Notes under the pieces: model-generated
What the model was told of the DNA's origin: nothing
Databases searched by the model: none
What the model saw: only the letters and a program-made list of their open reading frames with translations
Program-made: the position numbers and the translations under genes
Shown here: positions 34,612-46,739 of the stretch, one piece after another
How the letters are laid out: each line of letters begins with the position of its first letter
Position numbering within the stretch: position 1 is the first letter of the stretch
Source: Crambe crambe
Lineage: Eukaryota > Porifera > Demospongiae > Poecilosclerida > Crambeidae
Direction of reading: 5' to 3'
Assembly (NCBI GenBank): GCA_963924555.1
Contig: OZ004591.1
Location: 7,254,001-7,318,000, forward strand
Length of the DNA stretch: 64,000 nucleotides

Positions 34612-36518
34612 TTATTTAGCAAGAGCTTCTCTCTCCCGCTTTCTTCGCTCTCTCTCGGCTTTCCTTTGAGCTGCTCTCTCTTCATAGCTCAGTTCAACAG
34701 GACTAGAAATATGCGGACAGTACAATTAGCTCACACCATGAAATGTTCACTCACTCCTGTTCGGCATCTTTCTTCAGTCGTTCTTCTCTTTCAGCTTTGC
34801 GTCGAGCTGCTCTTTCTTCATAGGTGAGTTCAGTAGAGTCAGGTGGACTGTCCCTCCAAGAACCTTTTTGAGCAGGTGGTGGTGGACTGGACAGAGCTTT
34901 CTTGACTTTTTCTGGATCGTCTCTCCAGCTAGTCGCAGTGCCTTGTTCTTCGTCGCCCACAGATATGTGAAGCTTCTGAAAGAGGGTGGGCAAGTCAGAA
35001 AAGGTGGCGCCGGGTTCATCTTCCATGCCAGGCAAGTGCACTACACGGGCCTGCATAAATAGACACGATCAAGTTATTTCTGGTCATTACACGGAGACTC
35101 ACTCTGATAAGATCCACCAAAAAGTTACTTATAGTTCCAGGGTCCTTCTGAACGATATCATCTGTCGTTGAATCATCGACTCTACAACCAATAGCACGGG
35201 CTGACTCGACAACTAATGTCATGTTGTCTCGAATGGCTTCAGCTCTCTGTTCAGGTGAACCACTGACTTTTGAAAGAGCACGCATGTCAACGGTACCAGA
35301 AACCGATTTGTTGATCAGCTTGCTGATAGGGATTTGAATGCAAGTTACCGTACACATTCAATTAGCTACCACATTCACTGACCAAAGAGCTGCAGGATCA
35401 GAACAAGTGTCAAAGAGTGCCTTTCCTCTACTTGGCAGGGGTGGGGTAAGTCCCAATTCATGATTTACATATGCCACTAAGTAGTGCTGAAGGTCTTTGT
35501 CTGCACCAGCTGCTGTCTCCTGTTTGGCACTGTCGGTATCTTCTTTCAAAACTTCCTCAGTGACATCCTACATATGATACATTAGGTTGGACCCACCCAA
35601 ATTTAATAACAAACCATCTTACAGTGGAATGCAGATCGACTTCACCAGAAGCAGCAACTTCCTCGCCTATTTGAATAATAAATGTATAATTTTACCTCCA
35701 TGCCAAGTTTCTACAAAATGGGTACACACAAGCCCCATTACACGACATTTACGATTACATGAGAGATAACAGCAGGATTATCAGACACTCACCCACGGCC
35801 ACATCAGGTTCATCATCAACATGATCATCTTTCAGTTCCACGGTTTGCTCAGGAACATCTGGAGTGGGAGAGCTTTCTTCAGGTTCGTTTGAGAGCCCAT
35901 CTTCAGCTGGTTCCACTACAACTGGTGTGGCATCAGCTTCTTCGAGAGCATCAGCCGAATCGTCTGCAGGTGGGGTGGACTTAGGTTGGTCAGGAGTAGG
36001 TGGAGGGGTGGGTGTGGTAAGCTGCTGGATTGGAGAGTCTTTCTTCCTAGTAGGAGTGACAGATACGCTACTAGTTTTGTCATCAGCAGGAACCTGTAAA
36101 CAGTCGTAGGAGATGGAGGTAAATGGATCATAAGTTAGTAATTAGTTGCAAATGTAGCATGAAGCAACAAACAAGCCTTGACTTTTGTTAACTCACATAT
36201 TTAGTAGTATATGTAGATGCACTCTTTCCTTTTGGTGCTGTACTTCCAGCAAAACGGTTGTACACAGAATTACCCCTGGGTTTTGTATGACCCAATGACT
36301 CTCCTCGATTCTTTTTTCTTGCTCGTAAAACCTGTCTCAATGCAGAACGTTCTTCATAAGAAGTGGCATCTGAGAGCTGCAAAGAATAATAACCAGCACT
36401 CAACTGATTCAATCAACGTTACTGGGGAGCATGCTTGACGGTCTGAGCCAACTAATTTAGACAACCAACTCACCATCTGTTGCAGTGTAGCATCATCCAA
36501 GTCCTGATATTCAGCCAT
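34612..36518 (-). CDS. Smoothelin-motif / calponin-homology protein
   Basis: Eight exons, 36518-36474, 36376-36197, 36093-35793, 35666-35623, 35567-35379, 35318-35103, 35050-34755 and 34702-34612, give 453 residues with all phases agreeing. The N-terminus carries a smoothelin-type helix (LSDATSYEERSALRQVLRAR). A Pro/Thr/acidic linker follows, then a plastin-like calponin-homology domain (YLVAYVNHELGL, ALFDTCSDPAALW, LINKSVSGTVDMRALS, ARAIGCRVDD). Two more related repeats come after it (LTYEERAARRKAEREERLKK and LSYEERAAQRKAERERRKR) at the C-terminus. CH domains bind actin or related partners, so a cytoskeletal role is likely. Smoothelins carry the CH domain last; here it is in the middle with motifs on both sides. 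Intron 5 uses the acceptor CAGCAAG. Confidence 0.75.
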
Positions 36519-36683
36519 GGCTTCTCTCTGACACTCCCCTGTCGTTCGCAGCAGTTTATATAGGAGAGGTGGCTCCCACAATCGCACCCACGCATTCTTG
36601 AACGAGCTCTATACTGTACGGATCGTCAATATTACGACGAAAGGAAACTTTAGCTAGCTAGCTAGCTAGGGATCTAGGAAACC

Positions 36684-37364
36684 ATGTCAAAATCTCAAGC
36701 CCTCAGAGCAATTTTGGTGGGACCTCCAGGTTCAGGGAAAGGAACGATATCAGCTATGATCATGAAAAACTTTGGACTGAGACACGTTTCTAGTGGTGAT
36801 TTGCTGAGAACAACTCTCCAAGAGCCAGAACACCAGTCACTCACTCATGACTGGCGTGTTAGACTAGAACAGGCCATGAAAGAAGGAAAGCTGGTCCCTG
36901 ATGATGTTATCGAGCGGATCGTTTTATCGGAATTGAAGAAGAAAGATGTTGGTGAGAATAATGGGTGGTTGCTGGATGGGTTTCCTCGTACAGTGACTCA
37001 AGCAGAGTCGCTACTGAATCAGGTGCAAGTAGACATGATGCTTAATCTCGATGTTCCTGATCAAACGATTATCGATAGGTTACAAGGGCGCTGGGTACAC
37101 ATTTCCAGTGGACGAATTTATCACACCACCTTCAATCCTCCCAAAATAAAGGGAAGAGACGACGTGACTGGTGAATTATTGATACAGCGAGAAGACGATC
37201 GGCCAGATATCGTCCAGAAGCGACTACATCTCTATCACCAACAGACCAAACCTGTAATCAACCACTTTAACCAGTTGGGCCTGCTGAAAACCTATTCAGG
37301 AACTGAGAGCAAAGTGTTGTGGCCTTTAATAGAGTCTGATATCAAAACATTTTTGAAACGTTAG
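36684..37364 (+). CDS. AK3: Adenylate kinase 3-type nucleoside monophosphate kinase
   Basis: A single exon of 226 residues. P-loop GPPGSGKGT, the NMP-binding region SSGDLLRTTL, the DGFPRT motif, a LID domain GRWVHISSGRIYHTTFNPPK and REDDRPDIVQKRL are all present. The LID lacks zinc cysteines, as in AK3/AK4. AK3 is the mitochondrial-matrix GTP:AMP phosphotransferase; the short N-terminus without a cleavable presequence is normal for it. The stop codon TAG (37362-37364) overlaps, on the opposite strand, the stop codon of the coiled-coil gene. It faces the smoothelin/CH gene across 165 bases. Confidence 0.95.
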   Translation: MSKSQALRAILVGPPGSGKGTISAMIMKNFGLRHVSSGDLLRTTLQEPEHQSLTHDWRVRLEQAMKEGKLVPDDVIERIVLSELKKKDVGENNGWLLDGFPRTVTQAESLLNQVQVDMMLNLDVPDQTIIDRLQGRWVHISSGRIYHTTFNPPKIKGRDDVTGELLIQREDDRPDIVQKRLHLYHQQTKPVINHFNQLGLLKTYSGTESKVLWPLIESDIKTFLKR

Positions 37365-37958
37365 ATTTTGTGTGTGACATGAAGAAGATTTATTAAAAAT
37401 CGACTCAGCATGTGATCAGGGAAGCAAAACTTTGCAGAAAAATCGTGTTTTAGTTTCTTTAATGGAGATCTTTCGGGGTCATAGGTATACTCTTTTGCAT
37501 GGTGGTCCAAGGTCAGCAAGAAAGTATGCCCTGTGAAGAGAGGAACAGAGGTTTGAACACTACTAACTAATAGTGTAACAGTATGATTATCTACCTGCTA
37601 GAAGGCCATCAACCACCTTGCAGGAGTATCTTTGTAAAGTGTCTGTGCCAAAAATACTCTGGATGGATAAGCTGGTCATGGCACTCAGTAAGTCCAATAC
37701 AGGATCGTCTCCATTCACCAGTAGTCTTCTCTTCAAGATTTCATTTTCGAGTTGTTTTTCTTCAAGCTCAGTCTTCAATTCAACACAGTAGGCTTCATAA
37801 ACTGATAGATGAATGTGACAATGCAAACCGGGTCAAAGTATTAGACGAGTTTTACCTTTGATAGCCTCTTGTGTCGTTTTCTGTACAGAATAAACCCGGT
37901 CTTCGAAATCTCGACGTACATCTTGCACAAAATGCTCGTAACTGTTACTTTCGTCCAT
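37361..37958 (-). CDS. Small coiled-coil protein, possibly kinetochore-related
   Basis: Three exons, 37958-37856, 37801-37595 and 37530-37361, give 159 residues. The N-terminal half is a coiled coil (EAYCVELKTELEEKQLENEI). Next comes VLDLLSAMTSLSIQSIFG and a small alternating strand region (YSCKVVDGLLAGHTFLLTLD, EYTYDPERSPLKKLKHDF). A coiled coil followed by a small RWD-like fold is seen in CENP-O/CENP-P-type kinetochore proteins, but similarity here is only in style and I would not name it. Two E2F-like sites in the promoter would suit a cell-cycle gene. Its stop TAA (37363-37361) overlaps the AK3 stop. Confidence 0.65.
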
Positions 37959-37971
37959 TCTCTATAAATAC

Positions 37972-37988
37972 TTCCCGCGTTTCCCGCG
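37972..37988. promoter_or_regulatory. Tandem E2F-like sites in the coiled-coil gene / EBPL promoter
   Basis: TTCCCGCG occurs twice in direct tandem (37972-37979 and 37981-37988; the second is TTTCCCGCG from 37980), between divergent start codons 76 bases apart. A TATAAA-like word flanks each side. E2F binding is inferred from consensus. Confidence 0.45.
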
Positions 37989-38034
37989 TATAAACTCTGA
38001 CCCCAGGATCGAGGGTGGGGCTTGGACCGTGAAC

Positions 38035-38907
<873 letters not shown>

Positions 38908-38925
38908 AATAAGATTTCGAATTCT

Positions 38926-39741
38926 TTAATAATAAAGTGAAGGTGATGTCATGGGAAACAAAAGAGAAAAAAAACCTACGATCCCCACAATATAAACAGT
39001 TAATATTGCATATTTGTTTTGGTGCTGGACGGCAGATTCAATTGGAGGCACACCCATGATGTTACACACAGAATGACAAACAATTAGACTGATCAAGTGA
39101 CGAGTTCTAACAAACAAAAACCCGGCAAACAGTCCAAATATGCTAGTGTAGCACATCTGAAAGATTATAGTCAGACATGCCTGTCTAAAGGAAACGCCAT
39201 TCTCGAGGCGATACCAGTCTATCAAATGGTGAACATGAGCTAATCCAAAAAAGAGAGGAGAGATAAAAACGGCCCAATCACCAACAGTAGGTCTCAGTAC
39301 AGGTATCATGCAGGCACGAAATATCAGCTCTTCTGCTAGGGGAGCCACAAGGTAATTTCTCAGGACTATATCTTTCCTCTGACGAATTGGAAGATAGAAA
39401 ATGCTGTTATCACCTTCAATCCAGCATTGAAATATCAGTCCGGAATAAAGAATCATTACTAATAGAAAAGGATAACATACAGCAGTAAGTAATCCGTTCC
39501 ACCGGAGTCCCAGCATGCTTAAAAAAGTCATCATCGAGATTCTCTCGAATCGTTGCATCCAGAGGTACAGTGTAGCAGGTGCTATAAAACAAACTGCACT
39601 AATGGCACAGATTCTTCGGCGAACAGTTAATGGGTGGTTACGAGGAAGACCCGGATCGACCACATAGAGACTTATAACGAAGAGGATGGAAAGGTAGCAG
39701 CAGACACTAAGAGAAATCCATGTTTCAAGGTACTCCAACAT
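38926..39741 (-). CDS. RCE1: CAAX prenyl protease 2 (RCE1)
   Basis: A single exon of 271 residues. It is an all-helical membrane protein with the ABI/CAAX protease motifs EELIFR (catalytic Glu-Glu and Arg), FGLAHVHHLID (His) and HSVCNIMG (His/Asn). RCE1 removes the last three residues from farnesylated or geranylgeranylated CAAX proteins such as Ras in the ER membrane. The size is slightly below the human 329, mostly from shorter ends. It is tail-to-tail with EBPL (18 bases between stops) and head-to-head with the CRAL-TRIO gene. Confidence 0.95.
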   Translation of the reverse strand: MLEYLETWISLSVCCYLSILFVISLYVVDPGLPRNHPLTVRRRICAISAVCFIAPATLYLWMQRFERISMMTFLSMLGLRWNGLLTAVCYPFLLVMILYSGLIFQCWIEGDNSIFYLPIRQRKDIVLRNYLVAPLAEELIFRACMIPVLRPTVGDWAVFISPLFFGLAHVHHLIDWYRLENGVSFRQACLTIIFQMCYTSIFGLFAGFLFVRTRHLISLIVCHSVCNIMGVPPIESAVQHQNKYAILTVYIVGIVGFFSLLFPMTSPSLYY

Positions 39742-39886
39742 CTTTGGGAGTTTGCAGCAAGTTCAAAGTTCATCATATGGTATAGCACGTGACTTGACAC
39801 GTGCGTAACATGACGTAGTTACGTTCCGGTAAGCTAAGCAATAGCTGATCACGATTGCTTGATGTGGGAATTGTTATTGTTTCCAT
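39742..39886. promoter_or_regulatory. Divergent promoter RCE1 / CRAL-TRIO with two E-boxes
   Basis: CACGTG at 39786-39791 and again at 39798-39803, with a TGACGTA half-CRE about 10 bases further on. Confidence 0.45.
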
Positions 39887-41333
39887 ATGTGGATTGGTTA
39901 TGACAATATCCATTCATCAAGCTTAGCTATGGCCTCATCGACTGAATTTTGCGATGAAGATGGATATTCTTGTATCACAGGAGAAACTCTGAAAAAAGCT
40001 ATGGAAGAATTAGGGGAGAATCCTTCTACAAGAGCTAGTATGGTAAAAAGTCTGCGGGAGAAAATCCTCACTAAAGAATCAGAATCGGATGTAAGTACTA
40101 AGTACTTTAGCTAGCAGTTACCAGTTATTTTGATGACACGTTTAAATTGATGGTAGAAAAAAACAAACATGTACAGTTGATTATAAAAGTGCGTTGATTT
40201 CTGGAAGCTATTGGGAACATCGTAAAGCTTATGTTGTAAATAAACCCTTGTGGTTACATTCCACCATAACTAGTACTGTGTTGTGTGACCCACTTAATTG
40301 TAGCTTATTTACTCAATTTGAAGATAAGAATAACAATTTTAAAATGTCCAATAATTATACTCTGATCGAATCATGAGAAAAATTCTTAGGTGTCCAGAAT
40401 ATTATAATGGTGATCTTACTCTAGCAGCTGCTTTAGGCAGGGTTACTGCAAACCTGTGGTAACGTGGATGCAGGGCCAGGGGGCAGCATTCTTCATATAG
40501 ATGTACTAACTATACTATTATACAAGTATCATTAGAGCCAGAGAACAATGTTATTGAGTTTTTCTTTTCTTGTCGGGTAGGGTACAGATGGAAATACCGT
40601 TTCTTTTGAAAGGAAGGATGGAAGATTTTTGTTGCGTTTTCTTCGTGCCAGAAAATTCAATGTAAACCGTGCCTTTCAACTATATGTTAATTATTACAAG
40701 TATCGCCACAAATTTTCACACCTTTTAACAGACTTTCACCCATTATGCGTGAAAAATGTGATAGATGCTGGAATTTTTGGTGTTTTGGAGACACCTATGA
40801 AGAATACATCACGAGCACTGTTAGTTTACCCATCGCATTGGGACTACACTACAGTTTGCCCTAATGACCCATACAAAACTTTCCTCATGATATTGGAAAA
40901 ATTGATTGAAGACGAAGAAGTTCAAGTGCATGGAATTTCAATTATCGATAACATGAAGAGTATGTCATTTTCTTTAGCTTATGCTTTTCTACGTGCTGAG
41001 CACATTCAAAATGGTGCACTCGTGGAATTACAGGATTCTTTTCCTCTTCGATTCAAAGGAATTCATATTTTAAATCAGCCATGGTATCTCAGTATGATAA
41101 TGACAGTAGTGAAACCATTCATTAGACAAAAGCATCGCAGCCGTTTCTTAGCCCATGGAAGTGAGTATACTTTGCTCTACGAGTATATTGAAGCATCGGA
41201 ACTACCAAGTAATTTTGGAGGACTTGGCGATCTCTTGGATGGAAGTAATTTGAGGAAGTTTTTTGGAGTGAATGTATGTGAATGCGAGTCATTATCATCT
41301 CAAACACTCTCATTGCAATCAGGAAATGAATAA
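39887..41333 (+). CDS. CRAL-TRIO lipid-binding protein (clavesin / alpha-TTP-like)
   Basis: Two exons, 39887-40090 and 40581-41333, give 318 residues; a second Met at 39929 (MASSTEF) could be the true start. The CRAL-TRIO N-terminal helices (GRFLLRFLRARKFNVNRAF) and the lipid-binding domain are complete, with IIDNMKSMSFSLAYAF, LQDSFPLRFKGIHILNQPWY and the end of the fold at ELPSNFGGLGD. Such proteins carry hydrophobic ligands such as retinal, tocopherol or phosphoinositides between membranes. The exact ligand cannot be told from sequence. The intron (490 bases) is long for this window. Confidence 0.85.
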
Positions 41334-41419
41334 AAATTAATATCATCATTAAAATTTTACTTTTTACCAAAACTGTAATAGAAATAATTATTAGCGCGCG
41401 ACAATAATAATTCGTAAAA

Positions 41420-42164
41420 ATGGCCGAACAGGAACAGTTTGTCGGCTCTGAACTTTTACTTCAGCAGTCGGACACGATAGCTTATCTCGAGGAACAAGAA
41501 CTGGGTAGTGGAGTGCTGAGTATCAGCGAGGAGTGAGTACTCTTGTAGATCTACCACATGAAAAACAACTAGCTAGCAATTTATATGAATGGTGTATAGT
41601 GCTGTACAGTGGAGCTGCGCTGAGACTGCCAGAGATATTTCTTTAAGCTTTCCACATATAGCCATTCATGCTATCAGCAGAGATACTACAGTATTTCCAT
41701 TTAAACCTTGCATTTTCCTTCTCTATTCTCTACCCGATGTGGATGATCCCGAGCAGGAAGAAGTCACACACTATCGCCTGGCACCTCCACAGTCTAATCA
41801 ATGTACGTCATGCCAGTCATTCATTTTAGCTACTGTTAAGTTGCATCACCATGCAGTGGAGGAAATATTTGAAGCGATATCTGAATGTCAGCAACTGTAT
41901 CCTGACTCTGACCTCAGCAGTGACAGCGACCTTCCTCACGAAGGTGACGGTGGTGGCGACCTTTTGCAAGAGGAAGGCTATTTCACGACAGCGGAAGGTT
42001 TACAACACCTAAGTGCTGAAGGTGAATCTGTTCTGGCTCACTTGGAGGACATCTTGCACATTCAGGAACAATCGGGGCAAAATGGTGAGCCCTGCTATCC
42101 CTTACCTTTGTCTGTTGGCTGATAAAAGTAATTATTAGGTTCCCAGTTTGACGATGCTGCTTGA
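41420..42164 (+). CDS. CLNS1A: Methylosome subunit pICln
   Basis: Four exons, 41420-41532, 41600-41802, 41857-42084 and 42139-42164, give 189 residues. The PH-like core reads SDTIAYLEEQELGSGVLSIS, then VQWSCAETARDISLSFPHIA and the AISRD motif. The helix LEEIFEAISECQQLYPD, an acidic tail, AEGLQHLSAEGESVLAHLE and the end SQFDDAA follow. pICln holds Sm proteins and brings them to PRMT5 before snRNP assembly in the cytoplasm. The intron at 41803-41856 also keeps the frame if not removed, but splicing matches the family better. A DNA copy of exon 3/intron 3 lies at 46244. Confidence 0.9.
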
Positions 42165-42185
42165 ATGCAGGAAAAGACATTAATG

Positions 42186-43279
42186 TTACTCGACTTTAGC
42201 TTTCACCATACTTATAAAACTCAAAATCAATCTAATGATCAAAGTATATATCTTCCCTAATGTGAGCAAACACGTCGCTTGATGAAAAACTGCTGCCGTG
42301 CGGTAGTATGGACCACGAAAAGGATCAACAATAGCTGGACACAGCACATAGTTTAGATTTACATGTGTCAACTGGAACGAGGGGTGGGGAGGAGCAGTGT
42401 AAATAGAGTCAGTTGTAAGGAAAAAAAAACAACTCACCAGAGCCACCGGTTGAAGGACATAGTGGTTGTGGATGCCAAACAGAATTCCAGCAAAACAGCA
42501 CCATGCCCATTCTGTGAAAGGTTCCAAAGACCGAGGGCCTGATAATATTATGGAACGTGTTACAGTTGCCCGTTAATAAGAAAAAAGAACCCACCCCAGG
42601 AATGGATCAAAAATGGAGGAACGATGAAGAATATTGTAATGTGCTGAATCCAATATACTGCAATTTCGCCCGGAAACTTTACAGCAAGGAAGTCATACAT
42701 AATAAATAAGCTCTTGATAACATACCATTCTACTCAACGTGTCAGGAAAAAGGATGGCAACAAGAGCTCCATACACATAGTGAATCAATATTCTATTGAT
42801 ATTAAACCAGAGGTTTTTAAAACCATAGCAACGAAAATAAAACTACCTCAAGATTGCAAATGAAAGACGACTTGGCCTTGAAGCAAGTAAATATATCTAC
42901 TGAAATAATTGGAACTTATAACTAACAGTGTGATTGTATCACTCACTTCGATAACAGTCAACACATGGCAAGGGTTAAGAAGGTAAAGAACTTGTCGAGA
43001 ACATATTTTATAGCCTATTTCAATTCCAAATACCAGACACAAAAAAATCAATAGTAGCTTTTTTGCATTATAATTCTTCTCTGGTGGAAATATTTTGGGC
43101 ATACTGTAAGTGAACACCCCAAATACACCAACAACAATCATCATGGAGGTGGAGAGCAGGGTTTCAAAAATCATGGTACTCTTGCTCAGATACGAAGCAC
43201 ATTCAACGCCTCCATGTCCTGGGATTTCAGGTCGAATACCCCCGTAGAGAACGTCCAGTACTCCAGAACCATGCATCAT
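42186..43279 (-). CDS. TMEM164: TMEM164-like multipass membrane protein
   Basis: Six exons, 43279-42947, 42896-42847, 42792-42726, 42676-42595, 42538-42438 and 42371-42186, give 272 residues. Family blocks: LDVLYGGIRPEIPGHGGVEC, LCLVFGIEIGYK, VLYLLNPCHVLTVIE, YWIQHITIF, GIHNHYVLQPVALLTHVNLN and VLCPAIVDPFRGPYYR. There are about seven hydrophobic helices. TMEM164 has been described as an acyltransferase that makes ether phospholipids; the Cys and His expected for catalysis (NPCH, FGIHNHY) are present. Exon 2 starts after CAGTAG, the only acceptor that avoids a stop. Confidence 0.9.
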
Positions 43280-43412
43280 TGCTGCTACCTCTGTACACGT
43301 GCCTGAAGCTTGTTGCTATGCTAGGGGGAGTGTCTCATGTTTCCAATTAACGCACCCCACAACTTGTCGTCATCGTCGACATCCACAGCTTGACGCTAGC
43401 CTTAGCTCGAGG
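43280..43412. promoter_or_regulatory. Divergent promoter TMEM164 / AMMECR1 with E-box
   Basis: 133 bases between start codons, with CACGTG at 43296-43301. Confidence 0.4.
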
Positions 43413-44454
<1,042 letters not shown>

Positions 44455-44479
44455 ATATTTAATGTAGGTATTTATTTAT

Positions 44480-44882
44480 TTAGTATCCATTATTATTTTC
44501 TCCTTTTTGTACTCTTGAAGAGTAAGTCTGGGATACCGTGTTCCACGTTTCCATGAAACGATCCACACACGATGATAAACATTTCTACAGGATAAAACAA
44601 GTTTGGTATGCGTATGCCAATCATCGATTTGAAATACCTGCTCTCGTGAATCTAGCTCATTTCCTGGGTAATTTACACATTTCTGGAAACATTTCTGGGA
44701 TATTTTCTAGCTAGTGCAAAAGAAAAAGATAACATGATACAGAACTCGCTCCCTTCCCAATATGATGATCTTACTTGTAGCAGTTGTTGAGCACTAGCTA
44801 AAGCATACTGATTCTTCACCGCTTCCATAACTCGAGCATTCTTGCTCCCTTGTGGGATACTAGAAGACGAGTATTCAGCCAT
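44480..44882 (-). CDS. TIMM13: Small Tim chaperone Tim13
   Basis: Three exons, 44882-44775, 44706-44638 and 44584-44480, give 93 residues, the usual size. The twin CX3C motifs are intact: CFQKC (exon 2) and CLSSC (exon 3), followed by DRFMETWNTVSQTY. Tim8/Tim13 hexamers escort hydrophobic precursors across the mitochondrial intermembrane space. It is the last convincing intact gene before the repeat-rich half. The 3' end is 25 bases from the AMMECR1 stop codon. Confidence 0.95.
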
Positions 44883-44960
44883 AATATAATTATGGAAAAG
44901 GGTCGATTACCGGCCACGTGCGCGCATGCAATGTGCACGTGTGTGTAAAGACAACTTTGA
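44883..44960. promoter_or_regulatory. TIMM13 promoter: 13-base word (copy 3) and two E-boxes
   Basis: TGGAAAAGGGTCG at 44893-44905, CACGTG at 44915-44920 and again at 44936-44941, all within 60 bases upstream of the start codon. No + strand partner gene is visible. Confidence 0.5.
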
Positions 44961-45179
44961 ACTTTTATTTAGCTCAGCTCAAGAAGAATGTATGTATCCG
45001 GATATGCGTCTCTAGCTAGCTAGCCCCATCTGGTCTCTGTTCTCGTGAGGTGCATTTGCTGCTGTGGTTTCATTCTGTGTCGATATTAAAGCTTACATGT
45101 GGTAACAGATCATTCCGAGGGAGGGAGAGAAGGAACATTTTATCATTAAAAAGTAGTTATCAGTATACTAGTTATAGTG

Positions 45180-46070
45180 CAATGACAGAGCAGACCACCA
45201 GCCTCACAGAAGCTTGCTACCTCTGCCATGGAAAAGTCCATCTGAACACGCCATCCAAGTGGAAAAATGTAGAGGCTTGATGTCCCTGACGATGGAGTAA
45301 TCTGTCAAACCTGCAGAAGGGATGTAACAAGGGTATTTACAGATCCTAGCCATACACCTAGGTGGTTGCTAACAACCAGTCAAACCTGTTTCATCGATGG
45401 GTGACAAATAAGTAGTGTTTTCCTCATTACAAGGACAAACGGAATCGGTACTTAGAGGTTTAGGATTAAAGAGTAACTTCCCAATCCCTACACCACTCTG
45501 TAAACATCACTACCATATGGTATATAACAAATCGCACCCTGTACAAAGACATTGTGTCACTTGTGGGACAGCACTCCGCAGAGATTCCAACCCCAAACTA
45601 TGCCCCGAACCTAACCTAATACAATAACATTTATTCCAACACCAATTTTGAAGGCACCATAAAACAACAGGATAAAGTATGTTATACATGTTATCGTTCA
45701 CACTTATTTATTATACAAGAAGAAAAAACTATCAGCAAAGACAGTGATCTACAGAGTATTATCATCAAATTATCAAGTAACGTACATAACACAGTGGAAG
45801 AACTTGTAGAATCCTCACTAAAAACCATTGCTGTGGCAAAGGAACTGCTTCAGGGAAATGCTCTCCTACTTCCAGACATCCCTCCACTGCTGCTACAAAA
45901 TTAGCACACCAACTACAGGAGGACATTAAACTTGTTTCACCACAACTTATCCTAAGCACTTTAACCACCAATTCACAGCACCACATGAAATACATATGCA
46001 AAGTTAAAAAGTTTGGCACACTATATCAACTTAGCACTATGGAAAGTATGAAAAGCACAACAGGTCCCTG
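45180..46070 (+). pseudogene. Decayed transposon-like gene, N-terminal zinc-finger part
   Basis: Fragments in shifting frames: ACYLCHGKVHL near 45,210, GVICQTCRRDVTRVFTD near 45,295 and CKHHYHMVYNKSHPVQRHC then CGTALRRDSNPKLCPEP near 45,500-45,610. Cys/His spacing suggests a zinc-binding domain. Several stops and frameshifts break it. This layout (Cys-rich N-terminus, later RYVAGY domain) is what I recall of a repeated gene family in sponges and cnidarians. Whether it was a transposase is not known to me. Confidence 0.5.
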
Positions 46071-46243
46071 AAAATGAAATCAAGCATACCACCACTAGCA
46101 CGAGTAACGAGTATACGGAGCACACCAGACGTAAATTACTTAACAGAAGAGCATGCTCACATAACTCATTTTTAACAAGTAACAAAAAATACAATTTCGT
46201 TGTACCAAATCTATCATTAATACAATCCTCACCATGGGTACCC

Positions 46244-46461
46244 TGACAGCGACCTTCCTCACGAAGGTGATGGTGGTGGCGACCTTTTGCAAGAGGAAGA
46301 CTATTTCACAACAGCGGAAGGTTTACAACACCTAAGTGCTGAAGGTGAATCTGTTCTGGCTCACTTGGAGGACATCTTGCACATTCAGGAACAATCGGGG
46401 CAAAATGGTGAGCCCTGCTATCCCTACTTTTGTCTGTTGGCTGATAAAAGTAATTATTAGG
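46244..46461 (+). pseudogene. CLNS1A: Copied fragment of pICln exon 3 plus intron 3
   Basis: 218 bases almost identical to 41921-42139 of the pICln gene, including the exon 3 donor and the whole of intron 3 up to its AG. Since intron sequence is included, the copy was made at DNA level, not from mRNA. It lies beside a transposon-like gene, suggesting capture by a mobile element. No start or downstream exon; not functional. Confidence 0.9.
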
Positions 46462-46739
46462 AGACATGCTGAAGGTCATGCCTTCTCAAAAATAGCATCC
46501 ATCGCAGTAGCTGGCAGCGCTCCAGTTCAAACGAAGCTGTTCAGTCCTTAAGCTGGCTTGCCTGTGAGGGGATAAATCATAGATACTATACTCCGCCCCG
46601 GGATTGGAAACCGGAGATTTCCCGCGGACACTCCGTGTTGGAGGAGAAATTGCGCGCGAAAATTTGTCGCTATGACAATAACCTAAAGCTCTGGCTTTAG
46701 AATGGCTTCTTGTTTTACAGCAAGCATACTAGATGAGCT

